In this document: piece by piece, positions 25,076 through 33,043 of the stretch
How positions within the stretch are numbered: position 1 is the stretch's first letter
How the letters are laid out: the number at the start of each line of letters is the position of its first letter
Origin: JAGXQV01 sp964451375
GTDB lineage: Bacteria; Pseudomonadota; Gammaproteobacteria; Burkholderiales; Sulfuricellaceae
Direction: 5' to 3'
DNA length: 34,446 bases
NCBI GenBank assembly: GCA_964451375.1
Contig: CAYVIN010000041.1
Span: forward strand, 1 to 34,446
The notes under the pieces: generated by a model
Seen by the model: only the letters and a program-made list of their open reading frames with translations
Databases searched by the model: none
What the model was told of the DNA's origin: nothing
Made by a program: the position numbers and the translations under genes

Positions 25076-25981
25076 ATGTCCAATCTGATTCTCCTGGTGG
25101 TTTGTTTTATTGCCGGAATGTTCCTGCGCAGCAGCGGGCGTTTGCCCGACAAGGCGCCGGCGGCTTTCAACAGCTTCATCATCCACATTTCACTGCCGGC
25201 GCTGACTTTGCTGTATGTCCACGATTTACGCTGGAATCCCGCCTACGCCCTGGCGGCGAGCATGGCCTGGCTGCATTTCGCCCTCGCCGCCGGGGTTTTC
25301 TGGATGCTCGGCAAGGCGTGGCGGTTGCCGCGCGCCACTACCGGGGCATTGATGCTTACCGCTGGATTGGGGAACACCTCGTTTTTTGGTTTGCCGATGA
25401 TCGAAACCTTTTACGGCAAGGAAGGTATTGCGACCGGCATCATCGTTGATCAACTCGGGTCGTTTCTGGTTTTGTCGATCTTCGGCATCATCGTCGCCAA
25501 CCTGTATTCGTCCGGCGCAACTTCCGCCGGCGCGATTATTCGCAAGATCGTCCTATTTCCACCTTTCATCGCGTTGCTGATTGCCTTGGCGTTGATCCCG
25601 CTGGTTTACCCGGATTGGCTGGTGACGGTGCTCAAACGCCTGGGGGATACCTTGGCCCCGTTGGCGTTGGTGTCCGTGGGTTACCAATTGCGCCTGGGGC
25701 ATATTGCCGGCAATGGACGCAACCTGGCGGCGGGCTTGGCCTTCAAGTTGTTTCTTGCGCCATTTGCCCTGTATCTGCTGTATGTCCAGTTTATCGGGGC
25801 AAGTGGTCAGGTGATCCAGGTCACGCTGTTCGAAGCGGCCATGCCACCCATGATTACCGCCGGAATCATCGCCACCGAACACGATCTCGATCCTCAACTC
25901 GCCAACCTGATGGTGGCGGTTGGGCTGGTGCTGGCATTTTTCACCCTGAGCGGGTGGTGGTGGGTGATGAGAGGGGTTTAG
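25076..25981 (+). CDS. AEC-family transporter (auxin efflux carrier-like)
   Basis: Inner-membrane transporter of 301 residues with about ten hydrophobic helices in two repeats, typical of the AEC family. Known bacterial members move small organic acids or amino acids; the substrate here cannot be read. Family-like features are LPALTLLYVHDL, the GNTSFFGLPMIETFYG segment with conserved Gly/Asn in a broken helix, and EAAMPPMITAGIIA in the second half. Start ATG 25076 (MSNLILLV) places the first helix at the N-terminus. The frame upstream to 25007 would cross a TATAAT box. It stands alone, with an inverted repeat after it. Confidence 0.9.
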   Translation: MSNLILLVVCFIAGMFLRSSGRLPDKAPAAFNSFIIHISLPALTLLYVHDLRWNPAYALAASMAWLHFALAAGVFWMLGKAWRLPRATTGALMLTAGLGNTSFFGLPMIETFYGKEGIATGIIVDQLGSFLVLSIFGIIVANLYSSGATSAGAIIRKIVLFPPFIALLIALALIPLVYPDWLVTVLKRLGDTLAPLALVSVGYQLRLGHIAGNGRNLAAGLAFKLFLAPFALYLLYVQFIGASGQVIQVTLFEAAMPPMITAGIIATEHDLDPQLANLMVAVGLVLAFFTLSGWWWVMRGV

Positions 25982-26013
25982 GGAGAGAAAGGATGAGGGA
26001 TGAGTAACCGCCT

Positions 26014-26058
26014 GATTTTCCGTTCGTGGTGAGCCAGTCGAACCATGAACGGAAAATC
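26014..26058. repeat. REP-like inverted repeat after the AEC gene
   Basis: Arms 26014-26030 and 26042-26058 pair over 17 bp with one G-U wobble around an 11-base loop. The sequence includes CGTTCGTGGTGAGCC and TCGAACCATGAACGG, a form I recall as a common dispersed palindrome in proteobacteria. It lies between the convergent AEC and nadC genes and may act as a bidirectional stem-loop. Confidence 0.7.
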
Positions 26059-26089
26059 CGGTTGAGGATTGTTACTAATCAAGTTAGCT

Positions 26090-26935
26090 TTAGTCGAGAA
26101 AACGCATCGACAAATCAACCGCCTTGATGTCCTTGGTGAGCGAACCGATGGAGATGCGATCCACACCGGTTTCGGCGATGGCGCGCACGTTTTTTTGGGT
26201 GATGCCGCCGGAAGCCTCCAGAATCGCCCGTTTATTTGTCAGTGCGACAGCTTCGCGCAGCCGTTTGAGGGTGAAGTTGTCGAGCAGGATCAGCTTCGCG
26301 CCGGCATCCAGCGCAGCGCGCAATTCCTTGAGATTTTCCACCTCGATTTGTACCGATGCGCCGGACGGCGCGATATCCGCTGCCTGACGCAACACCTCGG
26401 GAATTCCGCCCGCTGCAAGAATGTGGTTTTCCTTGATGAGTATCCCGTCGTAAAGCCCCGTCCTCTGATTGATCCCGCCACCGCAGCGAACCGCGTATTT
26501 CTGCGCCAGACGCAGGCCCGGCAAGGTTTTGCGGGTATCCATGATTTGCGCGGCGGTTCCCGTCACACTATCGACGTAACGCGCCACATTGCTTGCCGTG
26601 GCGGACAGGGTTTGCAGGAAATTCAAGGCCGGGCGTTCGGCGCTCAGCATGGCGCGCGCTTTGCCGCGTATCTCGCAAAGAATCTGGTTGGGGGCGATTT
26701 TGTCGCCATCCTTGGCATACCAGCGAATCTTCACTTTTTCATCGAGATGTTTGAAACATCCGTCAAACCAGGGTGCGCCGCACAATACCGCGTCTTCGCG
26801 GCTGATTACGGTGGCTCGTGCGTTTGCGTCGGCGGGAATCAGTTGGGCGGTCAGGTCACCCGCGCCGATGTCTTCGGCAAGGGCGGATTCGATGTTGCGA
26901 AGAAGCGCGGCGGACAGTTCGGCGGGGAATTTCAC
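26090..26935 (-). CDS. nadC: Nicotinate-nucleotide pyrophosphorylase (carboxylating)
   Basis: Quinolinate phosphoribosyltransferase: it makes nicotinate mononucleotide from quinolinate and PRPP in de novo NAD synthesis. The 281 residues match the family length. LAEDIGAGDLTA near the start, ERPALNFLQTLSATA, DTRKTLPGLRLAQKYAVRCGGG (shown in part as DTRKTLPGLR) with its substrate-binding Arg/Lys, and the late ASGGIT and GVDRISIGSLT motifs are all present. The start is GTG 26935, with AGGA five bases upstream. It is preceded by the decayed kinase gene on the same strand, with 105 bp between. nadA and nadB are not in the window. Confidence 0.97.
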   Translation of the reverse strand: MKFPAELSAALLRNIESALAEDIGAGDLTAQLIPADANARATVISREDAVLCGAPWFDGCFKHLDEKVKIRWYAKDGDKIAPNQILCEIRGKARAMLSAERPALNFLQTLSATASNVARYVDSVTGTAAQIMDTRKTLPGLRLAQKYAVRCGGGINQRTGLYDGILIKENHILAAGGIPEVLRQAADIAPSGASVQIEVENLKELRAALDAGAKLILLDNFTLKRLREAVALTNKRAILEASGGITQKNVRAIAETGVDRISIGSLTKDIKAVDLSMRFLD

Positions 26936-27040
26936 GATGTTCCTGAAAGTCGGGTTGGGATGGGGAAAATCATACCGAAATCCGCCGGATGCGGCTACCC
27001 ACGCGACTTGTGGCGAAAACGGTCAACTCAGGAATATAGG

Positions 27041-28347
27041 TTAATCCGCCGGCAGGGTCAGGCGGACTTCCAGGCCGCCTTGAGGTAGATTGGCGAGGTG
27101 CAGCGAGCCGCCATGTTTTTCCACGATGTTGCGGGCGATAGTCAGGCCGATGCCGGTGCCGCCGGTGTCGCGGGAGCGCGAGACTTCAAGACGGAAGAAG
27201 GGGGTGAAGACCTTGTCCAGCAGGTCTTCCGGGATGCCGGGGCCGCAGTCCCGGATACGCACCACTACCTGGCGGTTTTCCACGGCGGCGAAGACTTCGG
27301 CGCGTTCGCCGTATTTCACTGCGTTGTCGATGAGATTGGTGAGGCACCGCCGCAGACGCTGTCGAGCAGCGAATCGAGGTCGATACGCTGGCGTGGTTCC
27401 TCCGAATTCATGCTGCGCGCCAAGTCCAGGCCGTCGCGTATCATCGCCTGCACGGCGGAAAGATCATCGAGCAGGCGCGCTTGCAGTTCCGCATCGCCGA
27501 CTTTTTCCAGACGTAAACGGATACGGGTGAGCGGGGTTTGCAGGTCGTGGGTGATGGCGGCAAGCATCTGGGTGCGTTCCTGAACATGGCGGCGCAGTTG
27601 CCCCTGCATGGCGTTAAAGGCCGCAGCGGCATGGCGTACTTCGGTGGGGCCGGATTCCGTCAGCGGCGCGCGGTTGATGTTGCGCCCCAGTTCGGCGGCG
27701 GCGTCCGCCAGCTTTTCCAGGGGGCGGGTGGTCATCCGCGCGACGACATAAGCGAGCAGAGCCAGACAGGCCGCAAAAACCAGCATCAGCCAGGGCAGGG
27801 GATTGTGCGGCGGTTCCGCAGATGGGCCGCCGGCGGGGTCGCGATGGTTTTGCCAGGAAAAAGCCAGATGTTCGCCATCCTTCATGTCCAGAGATAACGC
27901 GATGCAGCGGTCATGTGTATGGGGTCGCGGCGCGCCAGGGCTGAATGGCAGCGGCGGGGTAAATAATGGTGGACGGCGCTCATCTCTGGCGCGGGCCGGG
28001 CAATCGAGGCGCCGTGCGCTGAAATGGCGATTGGTGTCGAAACGTTTGTTGAGCGCTTCCTCGATATCTGGGGCGGGTTCGCCGACGTGCGCGGGCTGGC
28101 CGGGCGGATCAATGCGGTATTCGCCCCGGCTGGCGGAAATGACCCGGAGACGCGCATCCGCCGGGACTTCTTCGATCAGGCGGATGAATTGTTCCAGACG
28201 ATCAACCGCGTGGTGCGAGCGGATATGGGTGAACATTTCGCGGCGTTCGTTTTGCGCGATGTAGGTGGTCAGGGTTGCCGTCGCCAGAATGCCGCCCACC
28301 AGTATCAGGAAGACCCGGCCAACCATCGAACCGAGAAAGGCTTTCAT
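27041..28347 (-). pseudogene. OmpR-partner sensor histidine kinase, internal deletion and frameshift
   Basis: Membrane sensor kinase broken by a deletion. The 5' part (28347-27316, 343 codons) has TM1 (about 11-30), a Pro/Arg-rich periplasmic region, TM2 (about 183-204), HAMP and HisKA with H267 (ITHDLQTPLTR). It then jumps out of frame after DSLLDSVC and stops. The 3' part continues in another frame with RRCLTNLIDNAVKYGE (N-box), DCGPGIP (G1) and TGGTGIGLTIA (G2). Compared with usual kinases of this type, roughly 35-40 residues between HisKA and the N-box are missing. The break is at about 27349-27357, where a CTGC microhomology could have served. It starts one base after the regulator stop. 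A sequencing or assembly error is the alternative. Confidence 0.85.
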
Positions 28348-28348
28348 G

Positions 28349-29071
28349 TCAGTTTTCCAGGGTGACCGGAACGGCCAGCAGATACCCTTCATTACGTAAT
28401 GTCTTGATGAGTTGAGGGGCTTTGGCGTCGTCGCCGAGTTTCTGACGCAAGCGGCTGACCTGCAAATCGATGGAGCGGTCAAACGGATCGGCGTCGTGGC
28501 CCTTGGTGAGATTGAGCAACTGGTCGCGATTGAGAACCCGGCTGGGATGTTCGAGAAATACCTTGAGCAGGCGGAATTCCGCGCCGGACAACATCACCAC
28601 CATGTTTTCGGGGTTTACCAGGTGACGTGCGGCCATGTCCAGCACCCAGCCGCCGAAGCGCATCCGGCGGACTTGTGGGGCGGCCAGGTTGGGCGGCAGG
28701 GACTGGGTGCGGCGCAATACGTTGCGAATACGCGCCACCAGTTCGCGCGGCTCGAACGGTTTGGCCATGTAGTCGTCGGCCCCCATTTCCAGGCCGATGA
28801 TGCGATCCACCGGCTCGCCACGCGCAGTCAACATGATCACCGGCAGGCTGGAGCGGGCGCGCAGAGTGCGGCACAAAGTTAAACCATCTTCGCTGGGAAG
28901 CGTCAAATCAAGCACGATCAGGTCGATACGAGCGCCATCCAGCGCCCGCCACATTCCTGCGCCATCAGCCGCAGTCAGGGTGCGGAACTGGTTGGTGTCG
29001 AGATATTCGGCCAGCAGGGTGCGGATTTCGCGGTCATCGTCAACGACCAGTATGCAGGGCAGGGGTTCCAT
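28349..29071 (-). CDS. OmpR-family two-component response regulator
   Basis: DNA-binding response regulator of 240 residues. The receiver has D11-D13, phospho-acceptor D55 (LIVLDLTLPSEDG), T82 and K104 (MAKPFEPRE). The C-terminal winged helix carries LSGAEFRLLKVFLEHPSRVLNRDQLL and the recognition region DPFDRSIDLQVSRLRQKLGDD, typical of OmpR/PhoB regulators; DNA-binding helices look intact. ATG 29071 gives the normal family length. Longer in-frame starts reach 29167 but add a non-conserved segment, and no start has a good ribosome site. The partner kinase gene follows after one base and is broken, so this regulator may now be orphaned or served by another kinase. Confidence 0.92.
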   Translation of the reverse strand: MEPLPCILVVDDDREIRTLLAEYLDTNQFRTLTAADGAGMWRALDGARIDLIVLDLTLPSEDGLTLCRTLRARSSLPVIMLTARGEPVDRIIGLEMGADDYMAKPFEPRELVARIRNVLRRTQSLPPNLAAPQVRRMRFGGWVLDMAARHLVNPENMVVMLSGAEFRLLKVFLEHPSRVLNRDQLLNLTKGHDADPFDRSIDLQVSRLRQKLGDDAKAPQLIKTLRNEGYLLAVPVTLEN

Positions 29072-29396
29072 GGCCGAATTATGCCGCAAGCCTTGCTCCC
29101 CCGGAAAAAGCGATTTGTAGCCTTGTGTATCGCCATCGTTCAGCGACATGAAACGATACAAATTCAACCAACCCTCGATACACCGTAGTGCTGAAATGGG
29201 AGTGTACCCGGAGCATTGGGTTCGTAATTTTTTTGTAAATTGCGCAGGCCCCTATTTATGCGCAGTTGTCGCCGCTACAGCAAAAAATTTTCGACGACCG
29301 GTTCGGCAAACCCGTGCGCCGCGACACGCGCTGGGCCGAACCGAAAAGGCGATGCGGAAATTCGACTTATCTATACTGAAATAACAGGAGATCATC
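29072..29396. other. Divergent intergenic region
   Basis: This 325-bp gap between the OmpR-type regulator and the interrupted exported gene holds no gene I can support. It is AT-richer around 29220-29245. A TATACT box near 29370 could serve the rightward gene, whose AGGAG ribosome site at about 29386 is good. No clear regulator direct repeats were found. Confidence 0.5.
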
Positions 29397-30126
29397 ATGA
29401 CAACCACCCGTTTTATCGCCCCCCTTATCGCTGCCGGATTGTTGGCTTTTAGCGGCTCACCAGCCCTCGCTGACAGCAGCCGCGCAACGGCGACTTCGAC
29501 CGCCACGTCAACCTCGACCACAGTTGTCCCGTTACACTTTGAACGCAAGTGTCCGAAAAGCGGAACCAGCACCAGCACCATGGACGGCAGCTATACCTTG
29601 GCTCGTCGCGATTTGGCGATTTAGGCGCGTCTGGCGGGATGCGATGCAAGGCGCAAATTTGCGCGGTGTGGCCGTCACAAGCAATTTGGAACGCAGCAGC
29701 GCGCCCGCCAGACGATGGATGAATCGGTAAATTGTGGCGAGCCAAGGTATACATACCGTCACCGGCAAGGTTTCGATTACCTCCACCATAAGCGGTTGCA
29801 CCATGTGGAATGGCGAAGTCCAGAATGGCTCCACCAGCGTGACCGGCTCCCTGATTCCCGGCGCAGACAAAATCGTCAATATCGACATGACCACCGTTGA
29901 TACGTTGAGCGTTACGCGCAACGGCAAAACAGTGACGAATACCTGCACCTATACCAAACAGGGCGCTTTCGATCAGGCTACCCATATTTTCACCGGCAAG
30001 AGCGGCACGACGTGTTCTCTGGACGGTGCAGTGCGCGACAACGAAGGTTTGGTGGAATACCTGCTGCGTCGCTCGGAAGTGCTTTCGTCGAGCACTACTT
30101 CGAGTTCATTTACCACGACGAATTAA
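29397..30126 (+). pseudogene. Small exported protein gene interrupted by a MITE-like element
   Basis: The 5' part encodes a secretion signal (MTTTRFIAPLIAAGLLAFSG, cut after ALA-D) and a Thr/Ser-rich start, but hits a stop at 29622, inside the inserted element. A second part, from about 29752 to 30126, is in another frame. It has a beta-rich, Ser/Thr-rich sequence (TVTGKVSITSTISGCTMWNG) and ends in a Ser/Thr tail. Removing exactly 29592-29751 (160 bp) joins the two in frame as MDGSHTVTGKVS. This supports one ancestral exported protein of about 190 residues with two conserved-looking cysteine pairs. Function is unknown. AGGAG lies six bases before the start. It could also survive as a 75-residue peptide. 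Confidence 0.65.
29592..29751. mobile_element. 160-bp MITE-like element with ~47-bp terminal inverted repeats
   Basis: The left end (29592-29638) and right end (29704-29751) are imperfect reverse complements. Both outer ends read TATACCTTGGCTCG inwards, and both inner ends read GTCTGGCGGG. The outer TATA is present at both ends, consistent with insertion at a TA-type target. The centre contains a 14-bp perfect palindrome, GCGCAAATTTGCGC (29651-29664), and the whole element could fold into a long hairpin. It encodes no protein. The interruption of an exported-protein gene and restoration of frame on removal support a mobile origin. Family is not recognised; it is similar in design to Correia-type elements. 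Confidence 0.7.
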
Positions 30127-30163
30127 CCTTATCACCCCGGCTAAGCCGGGCCAGGAGAAAATC

Positions 30164-30589
30164 ATGAAATGGGCCAGAATCTTGATGTTGGCATTGTTGC
30201 CGGTGTTGTTGGGCAGCGGAACGGCCTCGGCCCACGACCATCGCCATCATTGGGGGAGGCACCATACCGGCGTAGGGATATATCTCGGCCCGACTTGGTC
30301 GGGGTATGGTTATTCGCCCCGTTATTATTACCCCCCGGAATATTATTACCCACCGGTGGTGGTTGCACCGCCCACTCCCCCGGTTTACATCGAGCGGGCA
30401 GATGTTCCTCCGGTCGTGACAATGCCGCCACCCGCCCCGGCAGCGGCTCCCGCCCCGGTTGCGCCGCCTGTCTCTGCCGCCCCGGAATCCTACTGGTACT
30501 ACTGTAGCGACCCGCAAGGCTATTACCCTTACGTGAAAAGCTGCCCGCTGGGCTGGCAAAAAGTCGCGCCTGCCGTACCGCCGCAATGA
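30164..30589 (+). CDS. Exported Tyr/Pro-rich protein with C-terminal YWYYC motif
   Basis: Predicted exported protein of 141 residues with unknown function. The signal peptide is MKWARILMLALLPVLLGSG, cut around TASA-H. A His-rich stretch (HDHRHHWGRHH) follows, which could bind metal, then a Tyr/Pro-rich region (YYYPPEYYYPP) and a Pro/Ala linker. The C-terminal motif is YWYYCSDPQGYYPYVKSC with a two-cysteine pattern, then GWQKV. I recall this end from many small proteobacterial envelope proteins, but no function is known to me. ATG 30164 has AGGAGA close upstream; a longer reading frame to 30026 lacks a signal peptide. A short hairpin (CCCGGC-TAA-GCCGGG) lies at 30136-30150. Confidence 0.88.
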   Translation: MKWARILMLALLPVLLGSGTASAHDHRHHWGRHHTGVGIYLGPTWSGYGYSPRYYYPPEYYYPPVVVAPPTPPVYIERADVPPVVTMPPPAPAAAPAPVAPPVSAAPESYWYYCSDPQGYYPYVKSCPLGWQKVAPAVPPQ

Positions 30590-30603
30590 AACCGGAGAAC
30601 CTC

Positions 30604-31161
30604 ATGAAATTTGCCCGTATCGGGATCGCCGCCATGCTGGTTGCAGGCTTTGCGGGCTGCGCCAGCGCGCCGCGTGGCCCGAGCACTCTGGTATTGCCGG
30701 GGAGCGGTAAATCCTTCGAACAATTCCGCGCCGATGATCTGGACTGCCGCATGTTCGCCCATCAACAAGTCAACGGCGTCACGCCCGGACAATCCGCCGC
30801 CGACAGCGGGGTAGCCAGCGCCGTAGTGGGAACCGCAATCGGCGCGGTGGCCGGCGCTGCACTCAACGGCAGTCGCGGCGCAGCCAGCGGCGCGGGTGTC
30901 GGCCTGTTATTCGGCAGCATGGCCGGCGCGGAAAGCGCATCGGCATCCTATTACGGCGCACAGCGCCGCTACGACTTCGGCTATCACCAATGTATGTACG
31001 CCAAAGGCCACAAAGTCCCGGTCGCCGCGCAAGGCTTCAGCGAATCCCGCGCCGCAACCCCGCTAGCCGCTCCGCCGCCTCAAACGGTTTCGCCGTCGGC
31101 CCCCGTTGTTGCTTATCCTCCACCCAACACCCCACCCCCGACCCCGGCGCAGTTGCGCTGA
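30604..31161 (+). CDS. Glycine-zipper lipoprotein
   Basis: Predicted outer-membrane or envelope lipoprotein of 185 residues. The signal peptide ends in a lipobox (AGFAGC, C19) that would be lipidated. Residues ~70-115 form a glycine-zipper pair (VVGTAIGAVAGAALNG and GAGVGLLFGSMAGA) that could pack helices in a membrane, as in other Gly-zipper lipoproteins. A conserved-looking RRYDFGYHQCMYAKGH segment follows, then a Pro-rich tail. The function is unknown. ATG 30604 follows GGAG. An in-frame ATG at 30586 overlaps the preceding stop (ATGA) but puts extra residues before the signal peptide. It is likely co-transcribed with the gene at 30164. Confidence 0.88.
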   Translation: MKFARIGIAAMLVAGFAGCASAPRGPSTLVLPGSGKSFEQFRADDLDCRMFAHQQVNGVTPGQSAADSGVASAVVGTAIGAVAGAALNGSRGAASGAGVGLLFGSMAGAESASASYYGAQRRYDFGYHQCMYAKGHKVPVAAQGFSESRAATPLAAPPPQTVSPSAPVVAYPPPNTPPPTPAQLR

Positions 31162-31500
31162 ATCACGTTGCCAATGCCACTTTTTGATGCCCCTGGGGCA
31201 AATGGAGAATTTTCGGTTTCCCGGAACTCATAACGTTTTTTAACTTTTTTTGTTCTGTAGTGTATTGATTTTTAATATATCGCAATGCCTACCTGTTACT
31301 AGAGCATCTTGCAAAACGTCAAATTGGTGTAAGTGGATCCTGTTTGTCCGCTTGCTGCAGCAAATTTAAAGCGTAGTTAGTCTATTATCAGAGCCTTACC
31401 CGTCCTGAATCATTAATTTCTTCCTTGTTGTTGCAATGCTCTTCCAGCACAGCCCTTCGGGCTGCACCAATTTGTTTTTCTTGGTGTGGCACGGCAGAAG
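31162..31500. other. AT-rich gap, probable IS end
   Basis: No gene is supported in these 339 bp. The first part has a short stem TGCCCC/GGGGCA (31188-31200) that could end the lipoprotein transcript, though it lacks a T-tail. CTAG at 31299-31302 followed by GAGCATCTTGCAAAAC looks like an IS terminus. The remainder before 31501 would be the 3' non-coding end of that IS. Confidence 0.45.
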
Positions 31501-31940
31501 CTACGTGAACAGCCGCATCAGCTGATCAGCGGTTAATGCCAATAATCCGAACATCAGGTGCGACATGATCTTGGTGTGTCCTCGAACCCGCACGTCGTTA
31601 CCGCCAAATTCGTCCTTGAGCCGTGCGTTGGTGCGTTCTGCTCCGCTACGCTCGTTATAGCGCTGCGCTTCGTGCGGCAGGAATTCCTTCTTTTCTCCTC
31701 CACGCGGGTTGTGGTCAATCAGCGGGACATGTCCGAGACTTCTGCTGTGCGCACGCAACTCCTCGGAACAATAAGCCGCATCCATCAAGTCGTAGCAATT
31801 CGTCACCCGGCTTGCCGTCATCAACGACAGCGGCAGCGCCGCTCCCGTGTCGTGCATGGAGGCGCTGCTCAGGATTGCACTTATCGGCACCCCACAGTCC
31901 GCCGTGTCGATGTGCAGTTTGTAGCCGTTCCAACTGTGCC
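31302..31940 (-). mobile_element. Truncated IS element (IS4/IS5-type)
   Basis: Remnant of an insertion sequence consisting of its 3' end: a transposase C-terminal part and a non-coding tail. The outer limit near 31302 (GAGCATCTTGC next to CTAG) is a guess. The inner limit at 31936-31941 is where the transposase frame meets the exporter ATPase. The other IS end is missing. Confidence 0.55.
31501..31940 (-). pseudogene. Transposase, 3' fragment (IS4/IS5-type DDE)
   Basis: About 146 C-terminal residues of a DDE transposase. The sequence from WNGYKLHIDTAD to MRLFT is typical. DLMDAAYC gives a catalytic Asp, and YNERSGAERTNARLK fits the Y-(2)-R-(3)-E-(6)-K signature exactly, providing the catalytic Glu. 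The N-terminal half with the first Asp is lost, so the enzyme cannot work. The open frame continues to 32262 on this strand but that part is only antisense to the exporter ATPase. The IS subfamily cannot be settled from this fragment. Confidence 0.85.
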
Positions 31941-32462
31941 AAACTCCTGCAAGGCTTCTACCAGCCCAGCGACGGGCGCATCCTGCTCGATGGGCGCGAC
32001 ATCCGCCACTTGAGCGCCAACGAATTACGCGCGGCCTTCGGCGTGGTGCCGCAGGAAACCACCCTGTTCTCCGGCACCATCTACGACAACCTGATCCTCG
32101 CCAACCCCCACGCCAATTTCGAACAAGTGGTGCAAGCCTGCCGCATGGCCGAAATCCACGAAACCATCGAACAGCTTCCCCAGGGCTACCAGAACGAAAT
32201 CGGCGAACACGGCGCGGGCCTCTCTGGCGGCCAGAAACAGCGCATCGCCATCGCCCGCGCACTACTCAAGCGCCCGAAAATTCTGATCTTCGACGAAGCC
32301 GTCAGCCACCTCGACCCCGCCACCGCCGAACACTTCGCCGCCACCGTCAACCGCCTCAAGGGCCAGGTCACGGTGCTGTTCATCACCCACCAGTTGCCGA
32401 AGGGATTGAAGGTGGATGAGGTGGTGGGATTGGGCGGCGCAAACCAGGGGGAGCAATCATGA
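31941..32462 (+). pseudogene. Type I secretion ABC exporter ATPase, 5' truncated
   Basis: The C-terminal ~173 codons of an HlyB/LapB-type exporter. It begins at KLLQGFYQPSDG, the residues that normally follow Walker A, so the membrane domain and Walker A are gone. What remains is intact: Q-loop VVPQETTLFSG, signature LSGGQKQR, Walker B ILIFDEA with its catalytic Glu, and the H-loop ITHQLP. The end THQLPKGLKVDEVV is typical of RTX/adhesin exporters. The left edge is the transposase fragment. The open frame continues back to 31623 through IS sequence, but that fusion is unlikely to be functional. The stop overlaps the LuxR gene start (ATGA), so the original operon included that regulator. Confidence 0.88.
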
Positions 32463-32752
32463 ACCCGGAATTACTTGAAAACGGCACGGCATCCGTAGCA
32501 GGCCTGCCGGATGGTGCGGACATCGTCCTGTCTCTGGGGCAACGCATCGCCGTCAGCCTCAACTGTCGCGAACGCCAGATTCTGACCGGCCTGCGCGACG
32601 GCGCCACCGACCGCGAAATCGCCGAACACATCGGCGTCAGCGACCGTACCGTAAGCTTTTACGTGCGCACCCTCTCCGCGAAGCTCGACGCCAGGAACCG
32701 CACCCACACGGTGGTCAAAGCCCTCAAACTGGGCTTGATCAAGCTGGAATAG
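32459..32752 (+). CDS. LuxR-type HTH regulator (DNA-binding domain only)
   Basis: Small DNA-binding protein of 97 residues. Residues ~33-97 form a LuxR/GerE helix-turn-helix: LNCRERQILTGLRDGATDREIAEHIGVSDRTVSFYV, quoted in pieces here as CRERQIL, REIAEHIG and RTVSFYVRTL. The N-terminal ~30 residues have no known sensory domain, so it could be autonomous or a cut-down regulator. ATG 32459 overlaps the exporter remnant stop by four bases. Its promoter would have lain upstream of the lost exporter gene, so its present expression is unclear. The target is unknown; a link to the exporter or to exopolysaccharide is only suggested by position. Confidence 0.88.
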   Translation: MNPELLENGTASVAGLPDGADIVLSLGQRIAVSLNCRERQILTGLRDGATDREIAEHIGVSDRTVSFYVRTLSAKLDARNRTHTVVKALKLGLIKLE

Positions 32753-32946
32753 GAATGGCTGCTTCGGGGAAACGCTATCGCCATGCGATGCCGCCGGTCA
32801 TTCTGGAGTTCCTGTTGGTCGCGGTTAAGGCGGCCTGCAAGCCCCTCGCCCGCAGGCGCTACCGTATGCACACATCTTTTTCAGATTGCCAGGTCGGCGA
32901 AGAACAACAGCTTGCCTGAATTTAACCACCGCTGCCCTCTCCCCCA

Positions 32947-32974
32947 CCCCTCTCCCACTCGCGTGGGAGAGGGG
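32947..32974. repeat. Perfect 12-bp hairpin repeat
   Basis: CCCCTCTCCCAC (32947-32958) and GTGGGAGAGGGG (32963-32974) pair perfectly around TCGC. This form, with CTCTCCCCC flanks, recurs again at 33016-33043 and imperfectly at 33161-33200 and 33228-33270, so it looks like a dispersed intergenic palindrome. Confidence 0.75.
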
Positions 32975-33015
32975 AGAAAAGCGCGGATTGCCCTACATTT
33001 GAGCGCATCGACACT

Positions 33016-33043
33016 CCCCTCGCCCATGGACATGGGAGAGGGG
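33016..33043. repeat. Second hairpin repeat of the same type
   Basis: CCCCTCGCCCATG and CATGGGAGAGGGG pair over 13 positions with one mismatch and a two-base centre. It shares GGGAGAGGGG with the hairpin at 32947. Confidence 0.7.

Noticed and set aside
28348..28482. Longer N-terminus for the broken kinase
   Set aside because: It overlaps the response regulator gene and puts 45 non-conserved residues before a clear membrane anchor at ATG 28347.
31623..31940. N-terminal extension of the exporter frame
   Set aside because: It reads antisense through the transposase fragment and shows no exporter features, so it was left out of the exporter remnant.
31942..32262. N-terminal part of the 253-codon minus-strand frame
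   Set aside because: Only the part up to about 31940 is transposase; the rest is Arg/Trp-rich antisense of the exporter ATPase.
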